A DNA stretch of 64,000 nt from Flavobacterium flavigenum (GTDB lineage: Bacteria > Bacteroidota > Bacteroidia > Flavobacteriales > Flavobacteriaceae), in NCBI RefSeq assembly GCF_027111255.2, contig NZ_CP114285.2:5022001-5086000 (forward strand). The letters are read 5' to 3'. Positions 1-9,091 of this stretch are shown here, one piece after another; the stretch's first letter is position 1; every line of letters starts with the position of its first letter. The notes under the pieces are model-generated. The model saw only the letters and a program-made list of their open reading frames with translations. It did no database searches and was not told where the DNA came from. The translations under genes were made by a program, and so were the position numbers.

Positions 1-1041
1 AAAAGGGATTTTGAATTAAAAGAGCTTTTGCTTATAGCGGTTTTATGGATCGCGGCGGCGCTGCTTTTTGTATTTATAAAAATTAATGATATTCCGCATC
101 GTTTTATTTATCAGAGTTATAGTCTGCAGTCCTGGGTAAGCAGCGGACGTATTTATCTGACCGTCTTTTTTTTATCGGGATTAATTAGTATTCCGATGGG
201 GCTGACGCATCTGTATGTTTATCCCAGAATGAGAAAAAGCAAATTTGAACATACTCTTGCGCTGCGGCTTATCAGCGTAATGCTGGTTATACTGTTTTTA
301 TCGATAGTGTTCTACTTATTTTTCTATGAAGGTAATCTGAATTCTTTTAATTTTAGTTTATTGCTGACCATTGCTGTTTATGCAATAGTAGTTGAAAGTT
401 TTATCACAGCGGCAGTTCTGCTTAAACGCAGTGTAGGAAAAAATTACTTTACGGACTTTTTTAAAGGGACCTATATGACACCTAGGGAGGAAGAGCGGGT
501 ATTTTTATTTTTAGACATGACAGATTCAACCCCTTTGGTGCAGCAGTTAGGTCCATGCCTTTTCAGCAGGCTCATGCAGGATTGCTTTGCAGATCTTTCC
601 GATGTCGTTTTGCAGTTCGATGGGTCAATCTATCAGTTTATTGGTGATGAGGCTGTTATTACCTGGAAAGTAAAAAAAGGTTTTGCGCCATCTGATTGTA
701 TCGGCTTGTATCTTAGCTATAAGCAATTGCTGGAGAAACGTAGTGAACACTATATGTTACTCTATAATGTAAAGCCAAAATTCAGGGCGTCAATTAACAG
801 CGGAATGGTGTCTATTGCCTTGGTAGGAGATGTAAAGAGGGAGGCTGCGTATTTTGGTGACACCTTGAATATTTGTTCCCGGCTTCAGAAAATAGGTAAG
901 GAAAGGAACGCTGAAATGGTTATTTCAGAAAGTTTTTTTTCCAAAGTAAAACATTATGAAAATTATGATTTTCATGCTGTGGATGGTTTGCTGCTAAAGG
1001 GAATTCCAAATATCAGCCGGGCTTATATTCTGAAGAAGTAA
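1..1041 (+). CDS. Membrane-bound adenylate/guanylate cyclase, class III (5' partial)
   Basis: The reading frame is open to the first base, so the true start lies upstream; the first in-frame start-like codon (TTG at 28) is only a fallback. Four hydrophobic segments fill roughly the first 145 residues and are followed by a class III cyclase catalytic domain. Visible landmarks are FLDMTDST (first metal-binding Asp, near residue 170), IGDEAVITW (second Asp, near 215-222) and YFGDTLNICSRLQ near 285, which matches the GDxVNxAARL region of the family. The protein probably makes a cyclic nucleotide at the inner membrane from ATP or GTP; the substrate-specifying residues were not resolved. It is followed by a noncoding gap and the unrelated peroxide operon. 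Related Bacteroidota proteins exist, but the signal or partner cannot be inferred here. Confidence 0.85.
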   Translation, partial: KRDFELKELLLIAVLWIAAALLFVFIKINDIPHRFIYQSYSLQSWVSSGRIYLTVFFLSGLISIPMGLTHLYVYPRMRKSKFEHTLALRLISVMLVILFLSIVFYLFFYEGNLNSFNFSLLLTIAVYAIVVESFITAAVLLKRSVGKNYFTDFFKGTYMTPREEERVFLFLDMTDSTPLVQQLGPCLFSRLMQDCFADLSDVVLQFDGSIYQFIGDEAVITWKVKKGFAPSDCIGLYLSYKQLLEKRSEHYMLLYNVKPKFRASINSGMVSIALVGDVKREAAYFGDTLNICSRLQKIGKERNAEMVISESFFSKVKHYENYDFHAVDGLLLKGIPNISRAYILKK

Positions 1042-1080
1042 AACTATATCTTCTCAAAAAAAAATATATTTTACAAAATT

Positions 1081-1096
1081 AAATTGCGCGCAATTT
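1081..1096. promoter_or_regulatory. Probable OhrR (MarR-family) operator, 16-bp perfect palindrome
   Basis: AAATTGCGCGCAATTT is self-complementary over all 16 bases. It covers the -33 TTG (1084-1086) of the promoter that drives the nitroreductase-ohrR-ohr operon, so a bound dimer would block RNA polymerase. From memory, TTGCGCGCAA-type cores are typical of OhrR sites in other bacteria; that similarity was not checked by search. Confidence 0.7.
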
Positions 1097-1113
1097 TAAT
1101 CTTTGTATATTTG
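1084..1113 (+). promoter_or_regulatory. Consensus Bacteroidota promoter (TTG-N19-TATATTTG)
   Basis: TTG at 1084-1086 and TATATTTG at 1106-1113 are separated by 19 bases, matching the Bacteroidota sigma-A consensus TTG-N17..23-TAnnTTTG. Transcription would start about 6 bases after 1113, giving a leader of about 45 nt before the nitroreductase ATG at 1164. Confidence 0.75.
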
Positions 1114-1163
1114 CATTATCAAAAAATTAATATTTGAATTTTTAATTTATAAAATAAGAAATA

Positions 1164-1796
1164 ATGCCGTTACTAGAAGATTTAAACTGGAGACATGCCG
1201 TAAAAGCGTATGATCCCGCAAAGAAAGTATCAGAAGAAGATTTAAGTAAAATTTTAGAAGCTGCCAGACTGGCTCCGACTTCCTCTGGTCTGCAGCCTTT
1301 CCGTGTAATTGTGGTAGAAAATCAGCAGTTGAAAGAGAATATGGTTAAAGGTGCCTTAAATCCAGAAGTTATGAGGGATTGTTCCCATGTGCTTGTTTTT
1401 GCTGCATGGGATAGTTACTCTGATGAGAAAATCGACAAGGTTTATGATCATCACACTGATGTTAGAGAATTGCCAAGAGGCCGTTTCAGCAGTTATACTG
1501 ATCAGATCAAGCAAATTTACGGAGCTCAAACTCCTGAACAGCATTTTGCGCACACGGCAAGACAAACCTATATTGCACTGGGTCTTGCACTGGCCCAGGC
1601 AGCTGAACTCAAGGTCGATTCTACTCCGGCTGAAGGTTTCAGTAATAAAGTGGTAGATGAGATTTTGAATCTAGGGGAATTAGGTTTAAAAAGCGTTACG
1701 CTTTTATATCTGGGTTACAGAGACACCGAAAACGACTGGCTCTCTCATATGAAGAAAGTTAGAATTCCTATGGAGGAATTTATTATCAGAAAATAG
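1164..1796 (+). CDS. NAD(P)H-dependent nitroreductase-family oxidoreductase
   Basis: A 210-aa flavoprotein of the nitroreductase superfamily (NfsB/YdgI-like), expected to bind FMN and reduce nitro or quinone compounds with NAD(P)H in the cytoplasm. The N-terminal WRHAVKAYDP stretch (about residues 9-18) corresponds to the FMN-phosphate-binding basic segment, and LAPTSSGLQPFR (about 36-47) is the characteristic Ser/Gln flavin-binding region. The C-terminal half has the usual GLALAQAAELKVDSTP and LGYR features. It is the first gene of an operon: an ohrR-type gene starts 29 bases after its stop and ohr follows directly. The operator over the promoter implies induction by organic hydroperoxides. 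The physiological substrate is unknown. Confidence 0.88.
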   Translation: MPLLEDLNWRHAVKAYDPAKKVSEEDLSKILEAARLAPTSSGLQPFRVIVVENQQLKENMVKGALNPEVMRDCSHVLVFAAWDSYSDEKIDKVYDHHTDVRELPRGRFSSYTDQIKQIYGAQTPEQHFAHTARQTYIALGLALAQAAELKVDSTPAEGFSNKVVDEILNLGELGLKSVTLLYLGYRDTENDWLSHMKKVRIPMEEFIIRK

Positions 1797-1825
1797 TTTT
1801 TTACTTTACTTTTTGCCATTAGATT

Positions 1826-2260
1826 ATGCAAGATAACCACCCGCCCCAATTGGAAAACCAGCTTTGTTTTCCGCTTTACGTTATTTCAAAAGAAATTATA
1901 GGTTTGTACCGGCCGTTTCTTGAAAAGCTCGATATTACCTACCCGCAGTATCTTGTAATGATGGTGCTTTGGGAGAAGGATGGATTGACTGTAAATCAGG
2001 TCGGCGAAAAACTGTTTCTGGACAGCGGTACTCTAACACCGCTTTTGAAAAGACTTGAAGTAAAGGGTTTTATTATTAGGAAAAGAAAAAAAGAAGATGA
2101 AAGAGTGGTTGAAGTTTTTCTAGCTGATAAGGGAAGGAATTTACAGGGAAAAGCATGTGAAATTCCGGTAAAAATGCAGGAAAAACTAAATCTGACAACA
2201 GAAGATCTATCCGAACTCAAAGAAACTGTTCAGAAAATTTTAAATAAAATTCAAAAATAA
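1826..2260 (+). CDS. ohrR: MarR-family organic hydroperoxide sensor OhrR
   Basis: A 144-aa winged-helix repressor of the MarR family. LCFPLY puts Cys14 where OhrR proteins carry the peroxide-sensing cysteine, with tyrosines at 18, 28 and 39 that match the residues around the reactive Cys in the Bacillus protein (Tyr19/29/40, offset by one). A second cysteine, Cys111, could make this a two-Cys type that forms a disulfide on oxidation. The helix-turn-helix lies at about 52-75 (LTVNQVGEKLFLDSGTLTPL) and the basic wing at 84-93. The gene directly precedes ohr and probably represses the whole operon through the palindrome at 1081-1096. Confidence 0.9.
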   Translation: MQDNHPPQLENQLCFPLYVISKEIIGLYRPFLEKLDITYPQYLVMMVLWEKDGLTVNQVGEKLFLDSGTLTPLLKRLEVKGFIIRKRKKEDERVVEVFLADKGRNLQGKACEIPVKMQEKLNLTTEDLSELKETVQKILNKIQK

Positions 2261-2261
2261 C

Positions 2262-2684
2262 ATGAAAACATTATATACAACAAGCGTTACGGCAAAAGGT
2301 GGAAGAAACGGACAGGTAAAAAGCGAAAACGGAATTTTAGAGCTTGAGGTAAGGATGCCCAAAGCTCTGGGCGGAATTAGTGATGATTTTACCAATCCGG
2401 AAATGCTTTTCGCAGCAGGATATGCGGCTTGTTTTGACAGCGCCTTGAATCTGGTTATCAGTAAATCCAAAATCCAGACCGGTGAAACTTCAGTTGCTGC
2501 CCAGGTAAGCATCGGGCAGAATGAAGACGGCGGTTTTGGTCTTGCAGCAGAGCTCGATGTGAATATTCCGGGAGTTAGTATTGAACAGGCTCAGGAATTG
2601 ACACAAAAAGCGCATCAGATCTGTCCTTATTCCAATGCGACAAGATCCAATGTTGAAGTTAAGCTCTCGGTGACCAATAATTAA
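2262..2684 (+). CDS. ohr: Organic hydroperoxide reductase Ohr (OsmC/Ohr family)
   Basis: A 140-aa thiol peroxidase that reduces organic and fatty-acid hydroperoxides to alcohols. The two redox cysteines are visible as AACFDSAL (near residue 60) and ICPYSNATR (near 124), with GRNGQV holding the conserved Arg near residue 18 that activates the peroxidatic Cys. Length and motif order are normal for Ohr rather than OsmC. The ATG lies one base past the ohrR stop codon (TAA at 2258-2260), so translation is probably coupled. A strong terminator follows at 2707. Confidence 0.92.
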   Translation: MKTLYTTSVTAKGGRNGQVKSENGILELEVRMPKALGGISDDFTNPEMLFAAGYAACFDSALNLVISKSKIQTGETSVAAQVSIGQNEDGGFGLAAELDVNIPGVSIEQAQELTQKAHQICPYSNATRSNVEVKLSVTNN

Positions 2685-2706
2685 GGTTGTTTTTGTAAAT
2701 TATATA

Positions 2707-2745
2707 AAAAAATCTGCTTCTTTTGATGCAGATTTTTTATTTTGT
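2707..2745 (+). terminator. Rho-independent terminator of the ohr operon
   Basis: An 11-bp perfect stem, AAAAAATCTGC (2707-2717) with GCAGATTTTTT (2728-2738), encloses a 10-nt loop and runs into T-rich sequence. It starts 22 bases past the ohr stop. Confidence 0.85.
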
Positions 2746-2863
2746 AAAGATTTAAGAATTTAAATAATTCACGGTAATGTCCAAGGGAATATTAAAGTTA
2801 TTTGATGCCGAAAGTGGAATCATTTCTCAAGAGTCTATAATAGAAATGAGGAGATAACTTAAC

Positions 2864-2893
2864 AAAAAAGGCTGTCCGAGAGGACAACCTTTA
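2864..2893 (-). terminator. Terminator of the M16 peptidase gene
   Basis: On the minus strand AAAGGTTGTCC pairs with GGACAGCCTTT around a TCTC loop, with one non-Watson-Crick position, followed by a T run (TTTTTTGTT). It lies about 37 bases past the peptidase stop and would end the minus-strand transcript from the SusC/SusD locus. Confidence 0.8.
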
Positions 2894-2929
2894 ATGACTA
2901 ATTAAAAATAAAAATGTACCTTAAAGTTA

Positions 2930-5740
2930 TTACTTTCCTGATTGGCTTTCAGGGTTCATAATAACTTCGACGCTACTAGAACTATCCAAAACGTGCTTAC
3001 TAAACTGCTGAATAGTTTTTGGGTTAATTTTAGAAATTAAACTCTTGTATTCTTCATCTGTTGAAAACGGAATCTGATTTAATGTGCTGTTATAGATTGC
3101 TGTATTCCAGAAAGAATTGGATTTAAGTGATTCTTCTCTGTTTTTTAACAAAGCTTTTTTAATGTCTTCTAAATCATTTGCATTTACTGGATCTGTTTTT
3201 AAACCGTTTATTTCTTTCCAGACAATCTGCATTAATTTCTCTTGCTTATCAGGATTACAGTCAAAAGTCAGCGCTAGGCTGAAAGTTGGCTTTGGAATTA
3301 ATTCCAGGTTTCCGCCCACATTTACGCCGTAACTTCCGCCTTCTTCTTCTCTGATTGTTTGAAGGAAACGTTTTGAAAGTAGTTCTCCAATAATATACAT
3401 CGTCATGGCATTTTCTTTACTGTACTCTGTTTTATCTGTGATATTTAAGTATACAGTACTTTTTGCCACTTCCATTGGGCGTTTAAAATGCACTATGGTT
3501 TTGCCTTTTTTCGGTTCAATATTATGATCGATAAAAGTTTCTTTTAAAGCTGGATTTGATTTTAAGTTTCCAATATATTTCTGAATTAGATCTAAAGCTT
3601 TTTCAGGAATGTTTCCGACGAATACAAAAGTAAAATCAGATGCATTTTTGAATCGATCGCGGTAAATGTTTTCTGCTTTTTTAAGATCAATCGTTTCGAG
3701 GAATTTTTCATTGAAAATAAAAGTACGTGGGCTGTGATTTGAATTTGCAAGATCGATTGAATCTTTAAAAGCGCTTCCATTATCTTTTTTAATGGTTTCT
3801 AAACGATTTTTATATTGTTCTTTTAGAATATTAAAGATATTGGGTTCAAAACGAGGCGCTTCAAAAGAAAGATAAAGCAATTGCAGCAGGGTCTCGAAAT
3901 CGGCTTTATTAGAACTTCCTTGGAATCCTTGTGTGTTCTCGCCAATAAATGGGGCAGACTGTGCCACTTTACCGGTAAGTTTTTCTTTTAAACCAATATT
4001 ATCAAAATTTCCCAAACCTGACGATCTTGCAATTGTTGTAGCGATTTCAGCAGAAGCTAAATCTTCTGTTTTAATTAATGATTTACCGCCCTTTGCAAAT
4101 GCAGAAAACACAATCTGATCCTGTGAATGCGTGGTTGGTAAAACAATTACATTGGCTCCATTCTCCAAAGTATATCCTTTTGCATCAGCGATTCCTGTAA
4201 CTTCAAATGTCTTTTTGACCGGAGCAGGTTTTAATTCTTTGTCTATTAAAGGGGCATTGTTTTCTTTTTTAGTATAAGGTTCTAAAGTCATACTTTCAAC
4301 CTTTTTCATTACCTTGACAACAGCATCCTTATTTGGAAAATCATTTTTATCCTGATCAGAACCTGTCACTAAAACCACCTGATTTGTTGGTTTTTGAATA
4401 GTTTTAGCATATGCATTCAATTCCTCCAAAGAGATACTTTTTATAATACCAACAATTAATTTGTAATCATCTTCAGGGGAAAGGAATGGTTTTGCTTTTA
4501 AGAAATAATTGGTCAAATTATCTGCCCAGCTGTCGTTGTCGACTTTATCTTTATTACTTAGAAAATCATCATAAGAGCTTATAAAAATCTTTTTTGTTCG
4601 GTCTAATTCGGCTTGTGCGGCACCAAAACGTTTTAGGCGTTCAGCTTCCGTATAGGCTTCTTCAAATGCCTGGATTGTTTTTCCTTTTTTGGCTAAAGCC
4701 GAAATGTTAAACGAAGTATTTAATCTCGAAATCGGTTCAAAATAAGTTTTGAAATTTAATGCCGAACCTTGATTTTTTAAAATTAATTCTCGAAAACGAT
4801 TATTTAAAATACTCGTGTAAAAAGAGTTCAGTACATTTTTGCGCGTTACAATACTGTCTTTTACCAAAGGTTCATCTAAAACATATTGAAGTGTAATTGA
4901 TGTTGAGGACGCTTCTTTGTCAGATGCCGTTCCAAAATACAAATCATCATGTTTCGGAATTTCGGAATACGTTCTCGCAGCCACTTTTTTAGCTAAAGGA
5001 ATACCAGAAAATATTGCTTTTAGTTTTTGCTCCATTACCTTCACATCAATATCTCCCACAATAATTACAGCTTGTAAATCCGGACGATACCATTTTTTGT
5101 AGTAATTGCGAAGTTCTGCATATTTGAAATTATTGATGATGTTTAAATCACCAATAACATCTCTTTTACTGTATTTCGAACCTTTGTATAAAACAGGATC
5201 AGTCTGCATTTTTAAACGAAAATCACTTGTTCTTCTCGTTCTCCATTCTTCTCTGATAACGCCTCTTTCAGCATCAATTTCTTCATTGGTTAAAGAAAGA
5301 GAACCAGACCAGTCGTGTAAAACCCAAAGAGTAGAGTCAATTAGTTTTTCGTTGGCAACAGGAACCGTGCTGATATTGTAAACCGTTTCATCGTGAGCGG
5401 TGTAGGCATTGATGTCTTTACCAAAAGTAACGCCATTTTTTTCCAGCATTTTAATGATTCCTTTTCCTTTAAAATGCCCTGTTCCGTTAAAGGCCATGTG
5501 TTCCAGAAAATGCGCCAATCCGTTTTGATTGTCATCTTCTAGAATAGCACCAACATTTTGAACAAAATAGAAACTTGCTCTGTCTTTTGGCTCTTCGTTA
5601 TGCAGAATATAATACGTCAATCCGTTTTTTAATTTTCCGGTCGTTACGTTTTTATCCAGCGGAATATTGGTTTTGAACTGAGAAAATGCGCCTTGAAACG
5701 ACAAGGCGAGAATCCCAATAATGATATTTTTTGTTGTCAT
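2930..5740 (-). CDS. Exported M16-family (pitrilysin/insulinase-like) zinc metallopeptidase
   Basis: A 936-aa protein with an N-terminal signal peptide (cleavage near residue 20, GAFSQ) and two M16 repeats. The inverted zinc motif HxxEH is HFLEH at residues 77-81, with the third ligand expected at Glu158 in EIDAERGVI, 77 residues after His81 as in pitrilysin. The second half (from about 510) lacks the motif and is the usual inactive partner domain. Such enzymes degrade peptides inside a clamshell chamber, in the periplasm in this case. It is last in a same-strand series after the SusC/SusD genes and ABC transporter genes, 109 bases past the permease fusion, so it may digest what that system imports or act on an exported peptide. 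The substrate is not visible. Confidence 0.9.
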   Translation of the reverse strand: MTTKNIIIGILALSFQGAFSQFKTNIPLDKNVTTGKLKNGLTYYILHNEEPKDRASFYFVQNVGAILEDDNQNGLAHFLEHMAFNGTGHFKGKGIIKMLEKNGVTFGKDINAYTAHDETVYNISTVPVANEKLIDSTLWVLHDWSGSLSLTNEEIDAERGVIREEWRTRRTSDFRLKMQTDPVLYKGSKYSKRDVIGDLNIINNFKYAELRNYYKKWYRPDLQAVIIVGDIDVKVMEQKLKAIFSGIPLAKKVAARTYSEIPKHDDLYFGTASDKEASSTSITLQYVLDEPLVKDSIVTRKNVLNSFYTSILNNRFRELILKNQGSALNFKTYFEPISRLNTSFNISALAKKGKTIQAFEEAYTEAERLKRFGAAQAELDRTKKIFISSYDDFLSNKDKVDNDSWADNLTNYFLKAKPFLSPEDDYKLIVGIIKSISLEELNAYAKTIQKPTNQVVLVTGSDQDKNDFPNKDAVVKVMKKVESMTLEPYTKKENNAPLIDKELKPAPVKKTFEVTGIADAKGYTLENGANVIVLPTTHSQDQIVFSAFAKGGKSLIKTEDLASAEIATTIARSSGLGNFDNIGLKEKLTGKVAQSAPFIGENTQGFQGSSNKADFETLLQLLYLSFEAPRFEPNIFNILKEQYKNRLETIKKDNGSAFKDSIDLANSNHSPRTFIFNEKFLETIDLKKAENIYRDRFKNASDFTFVFVGNIPEKALDLIQKYIGNLKSNPALKETFIDHNIEPKKGKTIVHFKRPMEVAKSTVYLNITDKTEYSKENAMTMYIIGELLSKRFLQTIREEEGGSYGVNVGGNLELIPKPTFSLALTFDCNPDKQEKLMQIVWKEINGLKTDPVNANDLEDIKKALLKNREESLKSNSFWNTAIYNSTLNQIPFSTDEEYKSLISKINPKTIQQFSKHVLDSSSSVEVIMNPESQSGK

Positions 5741-5849
5741 TTTCTATTTTTTTACCCAATGGTGGTCATTAAAAAGTCAATTCGTTTTTTTTGATTGGGG
5801 GGCAAAAAGTAGAGCAAATATGATTTCCAGTGAACCAATGGCAGGATTT

Positions 5850-8117
5850 TTATCTTCTGTTTCTTCTTATTAATAAAAAAGCAGCACTTAAAATTATTAA
5901 AAGAGGAAATAATCCGATGAAGATAATTTGATTGATAAAAACTTGATTTGAATTTAAAGTGATTTTATTGTCTATACTTTTTGGGCGTGTGGTATCTATT
6001 GGGAATTCGTAATTGCTCAGCCAGCTGAAAATATCAGTAAATAATTGAAAGGTCCCTGACTCGCCTCGGTTCAGCTCGGCATTACCCATAAAATCAGCAT
6101 CACCTGCAACAATTATTTTTTGTTCTTTACCATTGATAATTCTTGTTAAGGCAACAAGAAGAGGAATCTCTGTTAATGAAGGCTGTTTTTTTAATTCCGC
6201 AGAAACAGTAGTGATACCGGATTGAGATTCCCAGGCAGGCTGACTGCTGGTTTTTAAAATAGGAATTGCTTTAAAACCTGCATCGGGTTTAATTTTAATG
6301 CCGCTGCTTCCTAAAAATGGAATTGGTCTGCTGTTTTTATCAGTGCTTAGTTTGAAATTTTTTGGATCAATATCTTTGGAAAAATGAGTTACTAAATAAT
6401 CCGGAGCGTTTGCTTCACTTTCCTGAACCAATGCTTTGGGGGTAAAACTTAGACCTAATTTGTCTGTTATTTCAGTTAAAGCAGCATGGGTTTCAGGCTC
6501 GGCCAGCAAAATTAAATTTTTTCCCTGATCGATGTATTTTAAGATGCGGTCAATCGCTCCCTTGCTTAATTGTGTTTTTGGATCGGCAATAATTAAAATA
6601 CTGGTCTGCTCTGGAATATTATGGGCATTAATATCTATCGAGGCAACATCAAATCCCTGATTGATTAGAGAATATCTGAAGCTAATCTCATTGAATCCTG
6701 TTTTGTAATTTTTATCTCCATTTTTCTCAATGCTGCGCTGCATATTTCCTGCGGCAAAAATAATTTTAGGAGCAGGAACAATCAAACGCTTTAAGGCTGC
6801 TGAAATTTCTTTTTCGCTTGGTGTTTTAAACAAATCGTCATACATTCTTAAATAGGTTTTCTTTCCGTTGTATTCTATTGTTCGGACCACGCGGTTTTGC
6901 TCGGGTTTTAAATCGATTATTTTCCTGATCTCTTCAGGGCTATTTAATTTATTCAATTTTAGGTCTTGGGATTCGATCATTTTCTGGGCAAGCTCTTTGT
7001 CGTTGAGTCCCGGATTTTGTGCATACAAAGCATCATTGTTTGATGTATCGTAATAATACACATAATCCATCTCAATTTGAGGCAGAAAGCGCGTATACTG
7101 CTCAAAACTGGCAATGTCATAATTTTGATAAGCGGGCATGAATGTAAAATAGTTGATATCCAGTAAGTTTACATAAGTGGTAATCTTAATAGGGCCACCC
7201 ATTTTAGTAACAATATCTAAACTGTTTTGTGTAAGGGTTCGGCTTTTGGTTCGGCTCATATCATAATATAATGTAAGGGCTGCACGTGAACTAATATATC
7301 CAAATGCCAAAACAATACTTACTAAAGCAGTATATTTTAAAATTCGCTTGGACAGGCTCTGTGCATCTCTGCCGGTCTGTAGCTTGTAAATGCTCAGTCC
7401 AATAAACAGGCTGCTTACCAATATAAAATACAATACATCTTTGCTGATTATAAGACCTTCAAGCATTTCATTGGCACGGCCTGCGATTGAAAGGAAATAG
7501 GTAATGTCTTTTACGTATTCAATATCCTGCCATAGTTTACCAACGAAATTTAAGCCCGCCAGAATAACAAGAGTGCTGATTGCGGCCACGACCTGATAAG
7601 AAGTTAAACAAGACATAAAAAGACCAATTGCAGCATAGGTGCAGATTAGTAAATACAAACCGATCAGGCCTGAGATTGTATATTTTAAATCCAGATGGTC
7701 GATAGAAAAATAGGCAATAATGACCTGCAGGGCTAATATTGCAATAAATAAAGAACAATAAGATGCAATGGCCAGATATTTTCCAAGTACAATATCTTTA
7801 ATCTTTATTGGAGATGAAAGTAAAAGTTTGATAGAGCCGCTGTTAATTTCACGGCTTACCAATCCCATTGTCAAAAGCGGGACATACAAATACAAATAAT
7901 TTTGCAGTTCAGTGTACAATCCGTTGAAACCTGAAAATATAGACTGTGTCAGATTACCAAAATCTTCTCCAATTTTTTGTGCTTTTTCAAAACGTTCAAT
8001 AGAGTTTAAAAATTTCCAGCTGGACTGAATTGAAAATATCACTAAAACCACCCATGCAACCGGGGAATAGAACATGGTATTGAGTTCTGTTTTAGCAATT
8101 CGGAATATTGTTCTCAT
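5850..8117 (-). CDS. ABC-2 permease fused to GldG-like extracytoplasmic domain
   Basis: A 755-aa fusion. Residues 1-245 form an ABC-2 type permease with about six membrane helices, resembling GldF. A further helix at about 262-280 leads into a long extracytoplasmic GldG/DUF4350-like region (about 285-720), including stretches such as ILKYIDQGKNLILLAEPETH and IIVAGDADFMGN, and a closing membrane helix lies at 731-750 before a basic RRNRR tail. In Flavobacterium johnsoniae GldF and GldG are separate gliding-motility proteins; this fused form next to SusC/SusD is probably a paralog with another role, not the gliding protein. It starts 10 bases after the ATPase gene, its obvious partner. Transport direction is uncertain, but the ABC-2 fold is usually an exporter. 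Confidence 0.82.
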   Translation of the reverse strand: MRTIFRIAKTELNTMFYSPVAWVVLVIFSIQSSWKFLNSIERFEKAQKIGEDFGNLTQSIFSGFNGLYTELQNYLYLYVPLLTMGLVSREINSGSIKLLLSSPIKIKDIVLGKYLAIASYCSLFIAILALQVIIAYFSIDHLDLKYTISGLIGLYLLICTYAAIGLFMSCLTSYQVVAAISTLVILAGLNFVGKLWQDIEYVKDITYFLSIAGRANEMLEGLIISKDVLYFILVSSLFIGLSIYKLQTGRDAQSLSKRILKYTALVSIVLAFGYISSRAALTLYYDMSRTKSRTLTQNSLDIVTKMGGPIKITTYVNLLDINYFTFMPAYQNYDIASFEQYTRFLPQIEMDYVYYYDTSNNDALYAQNPGLNDKELAQKMIESQDLKLNKLNSPEEIRKIIDLKPEQNRVVRTIEYNGKKTYLRMYDDLFKTPSEKEISAALKRLIVPAPKIIFAAGNMQRSIEKNGDKNYKTGFNEISFRYSLINQGFDVASIDINAHNIPEQTSILIIADPKTQLSKGAIDRILKYIDQGKNLILLAEPETHAALTEITDKLGLSFTPKALVQESEANAPDYLVTHFSKDIDPKNFKLSTDKNSRPIPFLGSSGIKIKPDAGFKAIPILKTSSQPAWESQSGITTVSAELKKQPSLTEIPLLVALTRIINGKEQKIIVAGDADFMGNAELNRGESGTFQLFTDIFSWLSNYEFPIDTTRPKSIDNKITLNSNQVFINQIIFIGLFPLLIILSAAFLLIRRNRR

Positions 8118-8127
8118 TTGTTTACTT

Positions 8128-9075
8128 TTAAGATAGACTAGAATTTTTAGAAGGTGCTTTTTTAGATAACTGAGCGAAAATTTCGTCCAGGGAAACTTTC
8201 TCGAATTGAATTTCTCTGAGTTTCCAATTGTTATAGACGCTTAGTGCAATAATTTTTTCGGCAATTACCTGTGTTCCAGTAAAGGTGAGCTGTACTTTTT
8301 TAGGCGAAAGAAAAACAGCAGCTGTAATTTCAGGGATATTGGTAAGTAATTCAAGAGCCGGCGGATTTTCAAAACTTGCAGTTAATTTATCCGCTTCGAT
8401 ATAATTGTTGAAAGCATCCAGCGTATCGGAGAAAACCATATGTCCGTTCTCAATCATTCTGATGTCCTGGCAGGTTGCCTGAACTTCAGAAAGAATGTGT
8501 GATGAGAAAATCACGGCTTTATCTTTAGCTATTTTCTTGATTAAATTTCTCACTTCTAAAATTTGGTTTGGATCCAGCCCGTTTGTAGGCTCATCTAAAA
8601 CCACCAGTTTTGGCTCATGTATAATGGCTTGCGCAATTCCCACACGCTGGCGGTATCCGCCTGAAAGGTTTCTGATTAAACGGTTGCTGAAATGTGCAAT
8701 ACCACATTTTTCTTTTGCTTTTTCAACAGCATTATGCAAATCTTCTTTTTTGACATGGCGCAATTCTGCACAGTGAATTAAATATTCGTTTACTGTTAAA
8801 TCCAAATGCAGAGGCGGCGTCTGCGGTAAAAATCCTATTAGTCTCTTGGCTTCAACAGGATTTTCTTTGAGGTTGATTCCGTCAATAAATATATTTCCAT
8901 GAGTCTGGTTTAAAACCCCGCAGAGAATATTCATGGTAGTTGATTTTCCAGCGCCATTGGACCCCAAAAGACCTAAAATTCTGTTTTCTTTAATTTCAAA
9001 ACTTATATTTTGTATTGCCCAGTCCTTACTGTATTGATGCGACAAGTCCTCAACTCTTACAATTGTTGTTTCCAT
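8128..9075 (-). CDS. ABC transporter ATP-binding protein (GldA-like)
   Basis: A cytoplasmic ATPase of about 315 aa. Visible motifs in order are Walker A GLLGSNGAGKSTT (near 35-47), signature LSGGYRQR (near 135), Walker B LVVLDEPTNGLD (near 155) and the H-loop SSHILSE. The start is placed at 9075 (METTIVRVEDL). An in-frame ATG exists at 9129, but the 18 codons between the two starts coincide with a perfect 11-bp inverted repeat (9092-9124) and match no ABC N-terminus, so that stretch is better read as intergenic RNA structure. The gene sits between susD-like and the permease fusion and very probably powers that permease. Confidence 0.88.
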   Translation of the reverse strand: METTIVRVEDLSHQYSKDWAIQNISFEIKENRILGLLGSNGAGKSTTMNILCGVLNQTHGNIFIDGINLKENPVEAKRLIGFLPQTPPLHLDLTVNEYLIHCAELRHVKKEDLHNAVEKAKEKCGIAHFSNRLIRNLSGGYRQRVGIAQAIIHEPKLVVLDEPTNGLDPNQILEVRNLIKKIAKDKAVIFSSHILSEVQATCQDIRMIENGHMVFSDTLDAFNNYIEADKLTASFENPPALELLTNIPEITAAVFLSPKKVQLTFTGTQVIAEKIIALSVYNNWKLREIQFEKVSLDEIFAQLSKKAPSKNSSLS

Positions 9076-9091
9076 AGTGTTGTATAAAATT

